Source: Roseburia sp. (GTDB taxonomy: Bacteria > Bacillota > Clostridia > Christensenellales > Pumilibacteraceae). From it: a DNA stretch of 43,898 bases. The stretch is from NCBI GenBank assembly GCA_023665905.1, contig JAMPDA010000016.1, positions 1 through 43,898 on the forward strand. The letters are read 5' to 3'. How positions within the stretch are numbered: position 1 is the first letter of the stretch; each line of letters begins with the position of its first letter. The notes under the pieces are model-generated. The model was not told the DNA's origin. It searched no databases and was given only the letters and a program-made list of their open reading frames with translations. Made by a program: the position numbers and the translations under genes. Shown in pieces: positions 34,229-43,427 of this stretch.

Positions 34229-34255
34229 ATTATACCCCCCCCCCCCGTCTGTCAA
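34229..34255 (-). promoter_or_regulatory. phase-variable-type promoter of the ABC exporter
   Basis: Perfect TTGACA (34250-34255) and perfect TATAAT (34229-34234) are separated by 15 bases: GAC and then 12 G residues. Spacers of 17 are best for the housekeeping sigma factor, so gain or loss of G residues by slippage would raise or lower transcription. The same layout is known for Neisseria porA. Confidence 0.75.
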
Positions 34256-34370
34256 GCCAAACGGAACGATTTTTCGTAATTTTGCAAAGTTTCTTTACGG
34301 GGATTCAAATTTGATATTTCAAGTTATGCACAGCCGAACGGGCACAACTACGACCGCCGACTGCTCATAA
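34256..34370. other. gap upstream of the phase-variable promoter
   Basis: Non-coding, AT-rich near the promoter. No further hairpin or repeat is seen, and no terminator for the gene ending at 34371. Confidence 0.35.
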
Positions 34371-36137
34371 TTACGGGTCGTTGCGGTGTACGAACCAACT
34401 CCCGAAGATAGTTCCGCCGATAGCGAGAATGACGACTATTATCACTCCGCCGTTCCACATCCACTCGCTGTTGAAAAGTCTGCCCAGCCAATATATAAGG
34501 CACAGCAGCGCGGCGATCCCGAGGTTTACGCCCGCCGCGATCCAGCGCGCGTCCTCCCAAAACGACGTGACGCATATCGCCGCCACGGTCGTCACGGTAA
34601 ACGCCACGAACATCCACAGCGACGCCGACACACCGAACATGGGCGGAAACACGAGGAAGAACAATGCGTACTCCGCCGTTTCGAGCGCAATGGGCAAAAA
34701 GTGCCAAAACCCGAAATCGTCGAGAAAACCGAACCCGTCGGCGGACATGTATCGGAGCGCCGCAACGACAAGCGTTATCGGCACGAAAAGGGCTATTCCC
34801 CACTGCGTATAGACCGAATCGACGTTTTTGTTTGCGGCGTACACCGCCAAGACGAACAGCGCAAACGTCACGAGCTGCGTTATCATGCCGACGACATTGC
34901 CGAGCTTGTCGAACAGCCCGAGCACCTGCACGCCGACGCCCAGCACTATGAGGCTCAAAAACGACACCCTCATAGCTACGGAAAGTTCCTGCCATCCCCA
35001 GCATGCCACATACTCGTTTTCCGCGAGCAAGCTTATGTGCGGGATCAAAAGCACGACAAGCAATTCCAAAATAAGCGGCACGAAGCCCACGATCGTCGCC
35101 GCGATATTGAGATGTCCGACGCCTTTTTTCGCCTTTGCGCCCGCTTTTCCGCCTGCCGACGCACCGCCGCCTGCGGAGTCCTGCTCCGACTTTTTCTTCA
35201 GAACGGGCATGCGCCCTTTTAATTTCGCCTTGGACGTTTCGGGCGACAGCTCTATGTATTTTATCGAATTTACGATATCGGCGTACTGCTCGCAAAATTC
35301 TTTCGTGATAAAAGTATTGGCGTTTTTCAATTCCTCTTTTATCTTATCCGTCGCAGTATCGTCCATATCCCGCTCGGCCTCGTATACTACGTCGGCGTCG
35401 TTCAGGCAACGGCTCTTTACGTATTTAATAATGTCGTTTACATGTTCTATATCGCGCCTGTACCAATCCGCCTTGAACAAGTAGCCGAGCGGATTGGACG
35501 GATATTTTTCGCACATGGTATTTGCCACTGCCAGCGCTTTTTTGTCGTACTCGTAGTTTTCCGTATATACTTTAGCCGCGAGCTCTTTCCCTTCTTCATT
35601 CCGTTTTTCGAATTCTTCCTGCTTATTCCTAAAATCGACGCGCGCCGACGTGATCTTTTTCGCCGTAGCATCGTGCTTGTTCTTTGCGCTTTCCACAAAT
35701 TTGCGGTGGACCGTTTCGGAAAGTTTTTCTCTGTAGCTTTCTCCGTAATAGCTTGTTTTATTAAAATCCGACGCCCTGCTGTTGTATATATCGCGCCATT
35801 TTTCCTCTTCGAAAATGAGATCGTCGTGCTTGTCCGCCAAGCGCTTCAATTCCGCGTGCTGCTTTCTCAGCTCGCTGCGCGTTTTAAACAGCTCCAAAAA
35901 CGCTTCACCGTCCGTTTTATATAGAGCGACATAAGCGTTATACTTTTCGGCAAGCGCGCTCAGCCCGTCAAACTCCGACTGCACCGCCGCTTTGGCGGCC
36001 TTTGCGCCTCTGTAGTTCTTAATGACCTTTTCGGTCACATAGGCAGCGCCGCAGTTCGGGCAAATGCCGGCGTCGTCGTCGCTATCGACGTCTATTATCT
36101 CTTTGCACTTTAAACAGCGCGCTTCCACTATAGCCAT
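34371..36137 (-). CDS. zinc-ribbon multi-helix membrane protein
   Basis: The 588-residue product starts with a zinc ribbon (CLKCKEIIDVDSDDDAGICPNCGAAY, residues 8-33: CxxC and CxxC), then a long helical, coiled-coil-prone cytosolic part (about 35-330), and a C-terminal membrane domain with about seven or eight helices (345-585). The helical part is charged; the linker at about 320-340 is Gly/Ala/Lys-rich. GGAGG precedes the ATG and TTGACA-17-TAAAAT lies upstream. A cytosolic sensor or regulator coupled to a membrane domain is a reasonable guess; family not recognised. It stands alone between two ABC exporter operons. Confidence 0.75.
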   Translation of the reverse strand: MAIVEARCLKCKEIIDVDSDDDAGICPNCGAAYVTEKVIKNYRGAKAAKAAVQSEFDGLSALAEKYNAYVALYKTDGEAFLELFKTRSELRKQHAELKRLADKHDDLIFEEEKWRDIYNSRASDFNKTSYYGESYREKLSETVHRKFVESAKNKHDATAKKITSARVDFRNKQEEFEKRNEEGKELAAKVYTENYEYDKKALAVANTMCEKYPSNPLGYLFKADWYRRDIEHVNDIIKYVKSRCLNDADVVYEAERDMDDTATDKIKEELKNANTFITKEFCEQYADIVNSIKYIELSPETSKAKLKGRMPVLKKKSEQDSAGGGASAGGKAGAKAKKGVGHLNIAATIVGFVPLILELLVVLLIPHISLLAENEYVACWGWQELSVAMRVSFLSLIVLGVGVQVLGLFDKLGNVVGMITQLVTFALFVLAVYAANKNVDSVYTQWGIALFVPITLVVAALRYMSADGFGFLDDFGFWHFLPIALETAEYALFFLVFPPMFGVSASLWMFVAFTVTTVAAICVTSFWEDARWIAAGVNLGIAALLCLIYWLGRLFNSEWMWNGGVIIVVILAIGGTIFGSWFVHRNDP

Positions 36138-36166
36138 ATTGCCGTTCCTCCGAATATCGCAATACT

Positions 36167-36195
36167 ATTTTATAATAAATCCGTCCGCCTGTCAA
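36167..36195 (-). promoter_or_regulatory. promoter of the zinc-ribbon membrane protein
   Basis: TTGACA (36190-36195), 17 bases, TAAAAT (36167-36172), about 25 bases of leader with GGAGG, ATG at 36137. A contrast to the leaderless promoters in the same window. Confidence 0.8.
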
Positions 36196-36238
36196 GACAA
36201 AAGCCAAACGCCGCGGCAAATAGTCTTTTTGCGCAACA

Positions 36239-37195
36239 TCATTCCCCCGCGTCGGAACGGGCGGCGTCCGCCGTCGAAGATGTTTTCGCGCGCTTTTTCC
36301 TGCCGCCGAACACATTTAACAGGATAAACGCGCCGAGGAGAACAGCCACCGAGCATACCGCCACTATGTACATCGCCCAAGTCGGCACGGAACTGCCGAA
36401 GAAGTACACGTTTGCGTCGAGGCTGTCGAGTATTTCTTTAGCCGCCGTTTCGGGAATGCCTGCGTTCACAAACGGCGCGTAGTAGCCGGACATAAAGTGC
36501 GAGCGCAAAAGCGACGTAAAGTACGTGCCGGGCAGGCACATGACGGTGTTGGACATGCCGCTCGAAAATTGCGAAATCGGATAGTACGCGCCGCATATAA
36601 AGCCGTAGACGGTGGACACTATCGTGCTCACTGCGTTTATCGCACCGCGGCTTTTAAGAAAGTACGCCACTATAGACGACAGCGCCGTGCCGAAAAGCGA
36701 CACCAAAAACACGTCGAGCACGATCGCAAAGCCGCTGCCGACGGGTATGCGCCAGCCCATGACGCCCACATACACAAAGCCGACCGCGAGCGTGATATAG
36801 CATATGGCAAGCGTCGCTATCGCCGTGGAAAAGAAATAGCCGAGGGTCAGCGCGTTGCGGTTTACGGGCGAAACGTCTAAGTCGGCGCGAACGCCCGTTA
36901 TCCTGTCGTCCACCATAGTCATGTTTACTACAAACGCGACCGTTACGCCGCAGACGGCGAGTATGCTCGACACCTCGAACGCGGCTACATAGCCGTTTAC
37001 GAGCGCTTTGTCGAGCGAGATGTCGCCGAGCGACACCGTAAAGGTCGATTTCAATACATTGTGCAAAAACAAAATATACAAAAGCAGTATCACGAGCGGC
37101 GCGATAAGTGCGGAAATGACTGCGCCCTTGTCCTTGAAAAAAACTTTAAGGTTGCGCGCCGTAAACGCTAAAGTCGATCTTACAAAATCTTTCAT
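36239..37195 (-). CDS. ABC-2 type exporter permease
   Basis: The 318-residue product has a long extracytosolic loop after the first helix and five helices from about 70 to 295. The VVDDRITGVRADLDVSPVNRNALTLGYF loop is the family's cytosolic loop. LFGTALSSIVAYFLKSRGAINAVSTIVSTVYGFICGAYYP is the ABC-2 core with the GAYYP motif. GGAG before the ATG. It is the last gene of the operon and follows its ATPase by 74 bases. Substrate unknown. Confidence 0.87.
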   Translation of the reverse strand: MKDFVRSTLAFTARNLKVFFKDKGAVISALIAPLVILLLYILFLHNVLKSTFTVSLGDISLDKALVNGYVAAFEVSSILAVCGVTVAFVVNMTMVDDRITGVRADLDVSPVNRNALTLGYFFSTAIATLAICYITLAVGFVYVGVMGWRIPVGSGFAIVLDVFLVSLFGTALSSIVAYFLKSRGAINAVSTIVSTVYGFICGAYYPISQFSSGMSNTVMCLPGTYFTSLLRSHFMSGYYAPFVNAGIPETAAKEILDSLDANVYFFGSSVPTWAMYIVAVCSVAVLLGAFILLNVFGGRKKRAKTSSTADAARSDAGE

Positions 37196-37269
37196 CTATG
37201 TGCTCCCAAAAAAATCACGAGTTATGCAATGCGCGTTAAGCCTACACGAGATGTCGCTTGCGACGGATA

Positions 37270-38184
37270 TCAAACATCGCCGCCGAAGAGCTTTTTGCCC
37301 GTCGCCGCCAAAAACACGTCGTCCATCTTGCCCTTGCTTATTTCGTAATCGGTAAACAGTTCGGGGTGTTCGGTTATCAGCCGCGTGGCTTCCGCCGTGT
37401 CTTTGACCTCTATGCGATATCCGCCGGATATCTTTTGCATCGGCTTGCCGAGTACGGCAAGCGCGTTTTCGTCCGCGCCGTAGAACGATATAAAGTCGCC
37501 GGTGTACGTGTTTTTGAGCTCCACGGGCGTGCCCTTTGCCGTTATCCTGCCGCCGTCGATAATGACCACGTAGTCGGCGTCCGCCGCTTCTTCCATGTAG
37601 TGCGTCGTCAAAAACACCGTCATGTCGCCGTCTTTTCTCAGTTCGTCGATGACGCTCCACACCGTCTTGCGCGTCTGCGGATCGAGCCCTGTCGTCGGCT
37701 CGTCGAGTATGAGCAGCTTGGGTCTGTGCAAAAGCGCGCGCGCAATGTCGCACCGCCGACGCTGTCCGCCCGACAGCTTGCCAACGGGTCGGCGCTCGAG
37801 CTCCTTCAAGCCGAGCATTGCATCGAGCTCGGCGTAGCGTTTTTCAAACTCCGCGCCGAATATGCCGTACAGCGCGGCGCGGCTTTTTAGGTTTTCCTTT
37901 ACGTCGAGTACCTTATCGAGCGCCGAACCCTGAAACACTACGCCGACGACGCGCTTTATCTTTTCGATCTCGCCGTCGATATCTACGCCGTCAACGACGA
38001 CGGAGCCGCCGTCGCGCTCGAGCTGTCCGCAAACGACCGATATCGTGGTGGACTTGCCGGCGCCGTTCACGCCCAAAAACGCGAACAGCTCGCCTCGCCG
38101 CACGTCGAACGAAATGTCGTTCACCGCGGTCAGATCGCCGAACCGCTTTACGAGATTTTTTATCTCAATTATATTGTCTTTCAT
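37270..38184 (-). CDS. ABC exporter ATPase subunit
   Basis: The 304-residue product has Walker A LGVNGAGKSTT (about 37-47), signature LSGGQRRRCDIARAL, Walker B LLILDEPTTGLDP and the switch TTHYMEEA. The C-terminal part (about 215-304) is a typical ATPase extension of ABC-2 exporters. The ATG at 38184 overlaps the stop of the SIMPL gene (ATGA); the frame runs further upstream but would only overlap that gene. Confidence 0.93.
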   Translation of the reverse strand: MKDNIIEIKNLVKRFGDLTAVNDISFDVRRGELFAFLGVNGAGKSTTISVVCGQLERDGGSVVVDGVDIDGEIEKIKRVVGVVFQGSALDKVLDVKENLKSRAALYGIFGAEFEKRYAELDAMLGLKELERRPVGKLSGGQRRRCDIARALLHRPKLLILDEPTTGLDPQTRKTVWSVIDELRKDGDMTVFLTTHYMEEAADADYVVIIDGGRITAKGTPVELKNTYTGDFISFYGADENALAVLGKPMQKISGGYRIEVKDTAEATRLITEHPELFTDYEISKGKMDDVFLAATGKKLFGGDV

Positions 38185-38780
38185 GCGTTTTTGATTTCCC
38201 AAGAGCATGTCACAGTCTGCGACACGGTTATGAGCTCCGGCTCGGGCTCCGCCGCGCCTGCGGCCGCGCGCATGAACATCACAGGGCTCGCCGTATCGCC
38301 GGCGGAAAACTCCGCCCTTGCGAGCTCGCCCAAACGTACGCCTGCGGCGCGCGCTATAGTCTGTGCGGCTCTGTGCGCCGACTGCACCGCGCGCGCTATG
38401 AGCGCTTCCGCCGCGCTTTCGTCTTTCAGCGCAAAGCTGACGCGCCACTCGCACTTGCCGTTTTCGAGCGCGGCGTACACTGCCGCGAGCTTGCCGCCGT
38501 CATACGCAAATTCCGCGGACATACTGCGCACGGCGCGATATCCGCTTATCTTGCCGTCTTGCGTGTGCACCGCAGAAACGCTTGTGCCGAGCGCGCGCAG
38601 TTGCACGCCGACCGCGCCGAGCGCCGACACGACGCTTCCCGCCGCTTCGTCGGCATTTGACGCCGCTTCCGCGTACTTCTTGCTTTCGCCGACAGCAGCC
38701 ACATTGAGGCGCACCGTATCGGCGGTTATTTTTTCGCTCGCCGTTTCGGTCACGGTTATTACGTTCGATCTTGTTTCCAT
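38181..38780 (-). CDS. SIMPL-domain protein (DUF541)
   Basis: The 199-residue product has the SIMPL layout: the ITVTETASEKITADTVRLNVAAV start, a central VQLRALGTSVSAVHTQDGKISGYRA segment and the C-terminal PELITVSQTVTCSWEI strand. SIMPL proteins usually carry a signal peptide; this one does not, so it should be cytosolic. It overlaps the ABC ATPase by four bases. Role unknown. Confidence 0.8.
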   Translation of the reverse strand: METRSNVITVTETASEKITADTVRLNVAAVGESKKYAEAASNADEAAGSVVSALGAVGVQLRALGTSVSAVHTQDGKISGYRAVRSMSAEFAYDGGKLAAVYAALENGKCEWRVSFALKDESAAEALIARAVQSAHRAAQTIARAAGVRLGELARAEFSAGDTASPVMFMRAAAGAAEPEPELITVSQTVTCSWEIKNA

Positions 38781-38819
38781 ATTGACCTCGCAAAAATTAT
38801 TGCATTTAATTCGCGCGCG

Positions 38820-40097
38820 TTAGCGGACGCGCAGATTTTTGGGATAAAGATTTTTAAGCGCGCTCGCGCCGTCGCCCGTCGGCGCGGAACGAACGCCGCC
38901 GAGCGCGAAGCCCTTGTATGTCGCGACAACGGTGTCGCGCGGCGCACGGATATCGAGCTGTTCGCCGCCGATGTATCTGCGCGCGTCATCCGCGCTCAGT
39001 TCGACCGCGCCCAAACGGCTGAGCTCGCTTAGATCGAGCGCATGCAACAGCGCCTGCGTCGGCGCGCCGCGATCGCCCGAAACGGGCGCGCCTATGCGCA
39101 CGGCGTTGAGCCCGAACAGTTCGGGCGCGGCAATGGGCAGGACCGTTCTGCCGTCGATCTCGATAGCGTCCACGCTCATGCCGCCTATCTTGACGGTTTT
39201 GCGCTTGGAACGCAATAGCGGCTTGCGCGCGACTTCCCCGTCCGGCTTTTTCAGCACGCAGTAGAAATGTCCTTCGCCGTCGAAGTTATGCAGATATATC
39301 CTGCGCGCGCAGTTCTCACCCACGCCGCGCTCGACGCATGGCAAGAGCGGCGTTTCGACGGGCGTAAGACCGAGCGTGCGCAAATAGCCTATGTTGTCCT
39401 CGTTCTCCTCGCACGAAAAAGTGCACGTGCTGTACAGCATGTATCCGCCGCCGCAAAGCAGACGCACCGCGTCCTTCAATATTGCGCGTTGCCGCGCGGC
39501 ACAGCCCGAAACGGTATCGCGGTCGTAAACTACGTTCTCGTATCGCATCATTCCGCCGCCGCTGCACGGTGCGTCCACTATGAGCGTATCGAAATAGCCG
39601 TCGAAGCCTGCCGCGCGATAATCCGCCGCAGTATTGCACGTGACGACGGCGTTACGCACGCCCAGACGCTCGATATTTTCCGCGAGCGCACGCACGCGCT
39701 TATACTCCGGATCGTTGCAAAATATGACGCCGCCGTTCATGGACGCCGCCGCCTGCGTAGCCTTTCCGCCGGGCGCGGCGCAAAGATCGAGCACGCGCTC
39801 GCCTATATACGGCGCAAACGCCGCTACCGCCGCGGAAGCCGACGGCTCCTGCATGTAATACAGGCCGGCATGATAGAGCGGATCGAGCGACGGCTTTACG
39901 TCGCAATAAAACGACGCGGAGCACAGCGGATTGGCTTTGAGCTCGCCGCGGAAGATATCCGAAAACCGCTCGGCGCTTATTTTGAGCGTATTGACGCGAA
40001 GCGCCTTAAACCGCGGCTTGCCGTCGTACGCCCGTTTGAACTCGTCGTAGCGCTCGCCCAACAGCTCGCGCATTTGCTCGAAAAAGTATTCGTTCAC
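38820..40097 (-). CDS. RsmB/RsmF-family rRNA m5C methyltransferase
   Basis: The 425-residue product is a SAM-dependent m5C RNA methylase. The SAM loop is LDLCAAPGGKATQAA (103-117); the two catalytic cysteines are in DAPCSGGGM (Cys178) and YSTCTFSCEENE (Cys225). The N-terminal YFFEQMRELLGERYDEF part and the C-terminal 130-residue PUA-like extension fit RsmF-type enzymes that modify 16S rRNA near the decoding site. The start overlaps the end of truA (ATGA). Confidence 0.9.
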   Translation of the reverse strand: MNEYFFEQMRELLGERYDEFKRAYDGKPRFKALRVNTLKISAERFSDIFRGELKANPLCSASFYCDVKPSLDPLYHAGLYYMQEPSASAAVAAFAPYIGERVLDLCAAPGGKATQAAASMNGGVIFCNDPEYKRVRALAENIERLGVRNAVVTCNTAADYRAAGFDGYFDTLIVDAPCSGGGMMRYENVVYDRDTVSGCAARQRAILKDAVRLLCGGGYMLYSTCTFSCEENEDNIGYLRTLGLTPVETPLLPCVERGVGENCARRIYLHNFDGEGHFYCVLKKPDGEVARKPLLRSKRKTVKIGGMSVDAIEIDGRTVLPIAAPELFGLNAVRIGAPVSGDRGAPTQALLHALDLSELSRLGAVELSADDARRYIGGEQLDIRAPRDTVVATYKGFALGGVRSAPTGDGASALKNLYPKNLRVR

Positions 40098-40852
40098 TTC
40101 GTTTCCGCTTCCGCCTGCGCGCGCTCGCCGGCGTACTCGACATCGTAAAGATACAGCCCGTACGGCGGCGCTATCTCTTTGGCGGCGTCGCGGCTTTTCG
40201 CTCGTAACAGCGCGTCGAAATCGACGTGCGCGCCCTTACCGCACTTTTCCGCCTGCGCGACGATTATGCGCACCATGTTGTACAAAAACCCGTCGGCGGT
40301 TATGAAGAACTTTATAAAATCCCCGTCGCGTGTAAACCGCGCGTCGAAAACGGTGCGCACCGACGTCTTTGCGCCGCTCCCCGACGCCATGAATGTGGCA
40401 AAGTCGTGTGTGCCCACGATCGGCGAAACGGCGTCCGACATTGCGCCGACGTCGATATCGTCACCGATATGCCAGGCGCGGTTTTCAAGCACCGGCTGGC
40501 GCGCGCCGCGATACATCAGATACATGTAAGTTTTCTTCTTGACGTCCTTGCGCGCGTCGAAGTCGTTCGGAACGACAGCGGCGTCCGACACTCGCACCGC
40601 GCTCGGAAGATACGCGTTGAGCCCGCCCGTTATCCGCTCTGGCGGGAGCGCTTTTACGCAGTCGAAGTGCGCGACCTGACGAAGCGCGTGCACTCCGGCG
40701 TCCGTTCTGCCCGACCCGACCATGCGCACGCGTTCGCCCAAAAGTTTAAACGCGGCGCGCTCGAGCGCGTCCTGCACGCTTTCGCCGTTCGGCTGGCTCT
40801 GCCAGCCGCAAAAGCCCGTGCCGTCGTATCCGAGTGTCAATTTATATCTCAT
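40094..40852 (-). CDS. truA: tRNA pseudouridine synthase A
   Basis: The 252-residue product makes pseudouridine at positions 38-40 of the tRNA anticodon arm. The catalytic Asp51 is in the family motif GRTDAGVHA. KLTLGYDGTGFCGWQSQPN, VKKKTYMYLMY and FLYNMVRIIV are the conserved blocks. It follows ecfT by 25 bases and overlaps the rRNA methylase gene. Confidence 0.97.
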   Translation of the reverse strand: MRYKLTLGYDGTGFCGWQSQPNGESVQDALERAAFKLLGERVRMVGSGRTDAGVHALRQVAHFDCVKALPPERITGGLNAYLPSAVRVSDAAVVPNDFDARKDVKKKTYMYLMYRGARQPVLENRAWHIGDDIDVGAMSDAVSPIVGTHDFATFMASGSGAKTSVRTVFDARFTRDGDFIKFFITADGFLYNMVRIIVAQAEKCGKGAHVDFDALLRAKSRDAAKEIAPPYGLYLYDVEYAGERAQAEAETK

Positions 40853-40877
40853 CGCGCATCACCGTTCTTGCCGCAGG

Positions 40878-41717
40878 TCACAGCGACAGCAGCGAGATAA
40901 ACTCCCAGCCGCAGAAATTGTATTTCAAAAACAGTACGCACACGAATATACAGCACCACAAAAGCAGTGCGACGACGTCCGACGCGCGGAAGTGCATCAC
41001 ATTCATGCGCGTCCTGCCCTTTGCGCCGCGATAGCACCTGCTGTCCATCGCGTCGGCAAGCTCGTCGGCGCGCCGAAAACTCGACACGAAAAGCGGTATC
41101 AAGACGGGCAGCATCGCCTTAATTTTCTTGAACGGATTGCGCGATTCAAACGCCGCGCCGCGCGCCTTCTGCGCGTTCATTATCTTGTCCGTTTCCTCGA
41201 TGAGCGTGGGGATAAGGCGCAGCGCAATGCTCATTATGAGCGCGAGCTCGTGCACCGGCAAATGCAGTTTTTTGAGCGGCGAAAGCAGGCTCTCCAGCCC
41301 GTCGCACAGCTCCGTCGGCGTGGACGTGAGCGTCAACACGGTGGGCATCATTACGAGCAGCAACAGCCGCCAAGCGAGCTTTACGGACGCGTAGATACCG
41401 CTGAGATATATGCGGAATATCCCCCACTCGGCAAGCGGCGCGCTGTCCGCGTCGCGATAAAATATCATAGTCAGTACCGTCGTAATCAAAACAACGACGA
41501 TTATCATTTTAAGACCTTTGAGCACCTTTAAAAACGGCACGCGCGAAAGAAATATCGTCAAAAGCACGAACACCGTCAAAAACCCGAACGAGAAAAAGCT
41601 CGAGCAGAAAAACACCATCACGAGATACAGTAAGAGTATCACGAGCTTGAACCGCGGATCGGCGCGGTGTACTATCGAGTTTGCCGGATAGTACTGTCCT
41701 ATGGTTATATCACGCAT
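40878..41717 (-). CDS. ecfT: ECF transporter transmembrane subunit EcfT
   Basis: The 279-residue product is the EcfT scaffold of an energy-coupling-factor vitamin transporter. It has several hydrophobic helices (about 20-110, 240-275) and the coupling helix motif LADAMDSRCYRGAKGRTR (about 226-243), which matches the Ala-Arg-Gly sites that dock on EcfA. Specificity would come from S components elsewhere. The ATG overlaps ecfA2 by eight bases. Confidence 0.94.
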   Translation of the reverse strand: MRDITIGQYYPANSIVHRADPRFKLVILLLYLVMVFFCSSFFSFGFLTVFVLLTIFLSRVPFLKVLKGLKMIIVVVLITTVLTMIFYRDADSAPLAEWGIFRIYLSGIYASVKLAWRLLLLVMMPTVLTLTSTPTELCDGLESLLSPLKKLHLPVHELALIMSIALRLIPTLIEETDKIMNAQKARGAAFESRNPFKKIKAMLPVLIPLFVSSFRRADELADAMDSRCYRGAKGRTRMNVMHFRASDVVALLLWCCIFVCVLFLKYNFCGWEFISLLSL

Positions 41718-42564
41718 AGCCGCCTGCCTTTAATATAGCGTCCACGAGTTCGTTTTCGGTGAGCACGGACGGGTCTATATCGACGCCGCGCGCCTTGAGC
41801 TTGACCGCGACTTCGGTGACGAGCGGCAGCCTTACCGCCGCCTGTTTCAGCAGTTCTTCCGAACCGAACAGCTCGCGCGGAGTGAATACTCCCACCACTC
41901 TGCCGCGGTTCAAAACGGCTATTTTGTTGCAGTATTCCGATATCTCGTCCATATTGTGCGATATCATGACGACGGTCGGGCACTGTTCTTTTGCGCGCAG
42001 AACGAGCTCCATGATGTCGCGCTTGCCCACGGGGTCGAGCCCTGCCGTCGGCTCGTCCAGCACCAATATCTGCGGCCGCATAGCCAATACGCCTGCGAGC
42101 GCCACTCGGCGCTTTTGTCCGCCCGACAGCTCGAAGGGCGAGCGTTGCGCTATCTCGGTGTAATCGAGCCCGACAAGCTCAATAGCCTCTTTTGCGCGCG
42201 CCGCCTGTTCGTCCGCCGAAAGCCCGAGGTTTTTCGGACCGAACCGCACGTCCTTTTCCACGGTGTCGTCAAAAAGCTGATGCTCCGGATACTGAAAAAC
42301 CATGCCCACCTTTGCGCGCAGTTTTTTGAGATCGACCTTTTTTGCCGACAGATCGATGTCGTCCACTATAACGGCGCCGCTGTTTTTTTGTACGCGCGTG
42401 AGCGCGTTGAAATGGCTGACGAGCGTGGACTTGCCTGCGCCCGTGTTGCCTATTATCCCGAAAAAGTCGCCGTCGGCTATTTCTAAATCGACGTCGAAAA
42501 GCGCCTGCGCCCTGAACGGAGTTTTTGCGCCGTATACGTAAGAAAGCTTCTTGACGGATATCAT
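41710..42564 (-). CDS. ecfA2: ECF transporter ATPase EcfA2
   Basis: The 284-residue product is the second ECF ATPase. It has Walker A GNTGAGKST (about 38-46), PEHQLFDDTVEKDVRFGPKNLGL, signature LSGGQKRRVALAG, Walker B ILVLDEPTAGLDP and switch ISHNMDE. The ATG overlaps the ecfA1 stop (ATGA) and has GGGAG upstream. Confidence 0.95.
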   Translation of the reverse strand: MISVKKLSYVYGAKTPFRAQALFDVDLEIADGDFFGIIGNTGAGKSTLVSHFNALTRVQKNSGAVIVDDIDLSAKKVDLKKLRAKVGMVFQYPEHQLFDDTVEKDVRFGPKNLGLSADEQAARAKEAIELVGLDYTEIAQRSPFELSGGQKRRVALAGVLAMRPQILVLDEPTAGLDPVGKRDIMELVLRAKEQCPTVVMISHNMDEISEYCNKIAVLNRGRVVGVFTPRELFGSEELLKQAAVRLPLVTEVAVKLKARGVDIDPSVLTENELVDAILKAGGYA

Positions 42565-43427
42565 TCGCGCTCCCCCTTTGCGGGTGCCGTCCGCTTGTTT
42601 ATAGCTTCCGCCGCCGCGTCCGCGAGCTCGTCCGTCGTGACGGGCACGCCCACATCGAGCCCTGCGGCTTTGAGCCGTTGCGCCACGCGCACCGCGAGCG
42701 GCAAGTCGAGCCCTGCGTTTGTGAACACTTCGGGCGTGCGGAAAAGTTCCCGTCCGCCGTCTGCGACTATCCTGCCTTTATCGAGTATTATTATCCTGTC
42801 CGCCGCCGCGGCTTCCTCCATGAAATGCGTTATCATGACGACCGCCATGTTCTCCTCGCGATTGAGCCTCGTAACGACGTCCATGACCTCGCTCCTGCCG
42901 TCGGGATCGAGCATGCCCGTCGCCTCGTCGAGTATCATGAGCTCCGGCTTGATCGCGAGAACACCGGCTATGGCCACGCGCTGTTTCTGCCCGCCCGAAA
43001 GTCGCATAGGTCCGCTCTTGGCGTACTCGCTCATGCCGACGGCGGAAAGCGCGGCGTCTACGCGCGCTCTGATCTCCGCAGGCGGAAGCCCGAGGTTTTC
43101 CGGTCCGAAAGCGACGTCGTCCTCGACTATGGTCGTGACCATCTGGTTGTCGGGGTTTTGAAACACCACGCCTATCTTTTTGCGTATATCGAAAAGCTTG
43201 TTCTTATCCGCCGTGGAAACGCCGTCCACGGTGACATTGCCGACGTCGGGCAGCAACAAGCCGTTGCAAAGCCGCGCAAGCGTGGACTTGCCCGAACCGT
43301 TACACCCGACGAGCGCCACAAACTCGCCGCGCTCGACGGAAAAACTCACGCCGGACAGCGCCTGTATAAAATCTTCCTCTCCGCTCGGATAGGAATAATC
43401 CACATTGTCGAATTGCAAAAACGGCAT
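42561..43427 (-). CDS. ecfA1: ECF transporter ATPase EcfA1
   Basis: The 288-residue product is the first ECF ATPase: Walker A GCNGSGKST (41-49), NPDNQMVTTIVEDDVAFGPENLGL, signature LSGGQKQRVAIAG, Walker B LMILDEATGMLDP and switch ITHFMEEA. The start at 43427 is set by homology (MPFLQFDNVDYSYP) and by a promoter whose start point falls on that ATG. The frame is open upstream to 43739, but that part runs through an interspersed repeat and is not gene. Heads the operon ecfA1-ecfA2-ecfT-truA-methylase-SIMPL-ABC. Confidence 0.95.
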   Translation of the reverse strand: MPFLQFDNVDYSYPSGEEDFIQALSGVSFSVERGEFVALVGCNGSGKSTLARLCNGLLLPDVGNVTVDGVSTADKNKLFDIRKKIGVVFQNPDNQMVTTIVEDDVAFGPENLGLPPAEIRARVDAALSAVGMSEYAKSGPMRLSGGQKQRVAIAGVLAIKPELMILDEATGMLDPDGRSEVMDVVTRLNREENMAVVMITHFMEEAAAADRIIILDKGRIVADGGRELFRTPEVFTNAGLDLPLAVRVAQRLKAAGLDVGVPVTTDELADAAAEAINKRTAPAKGERE

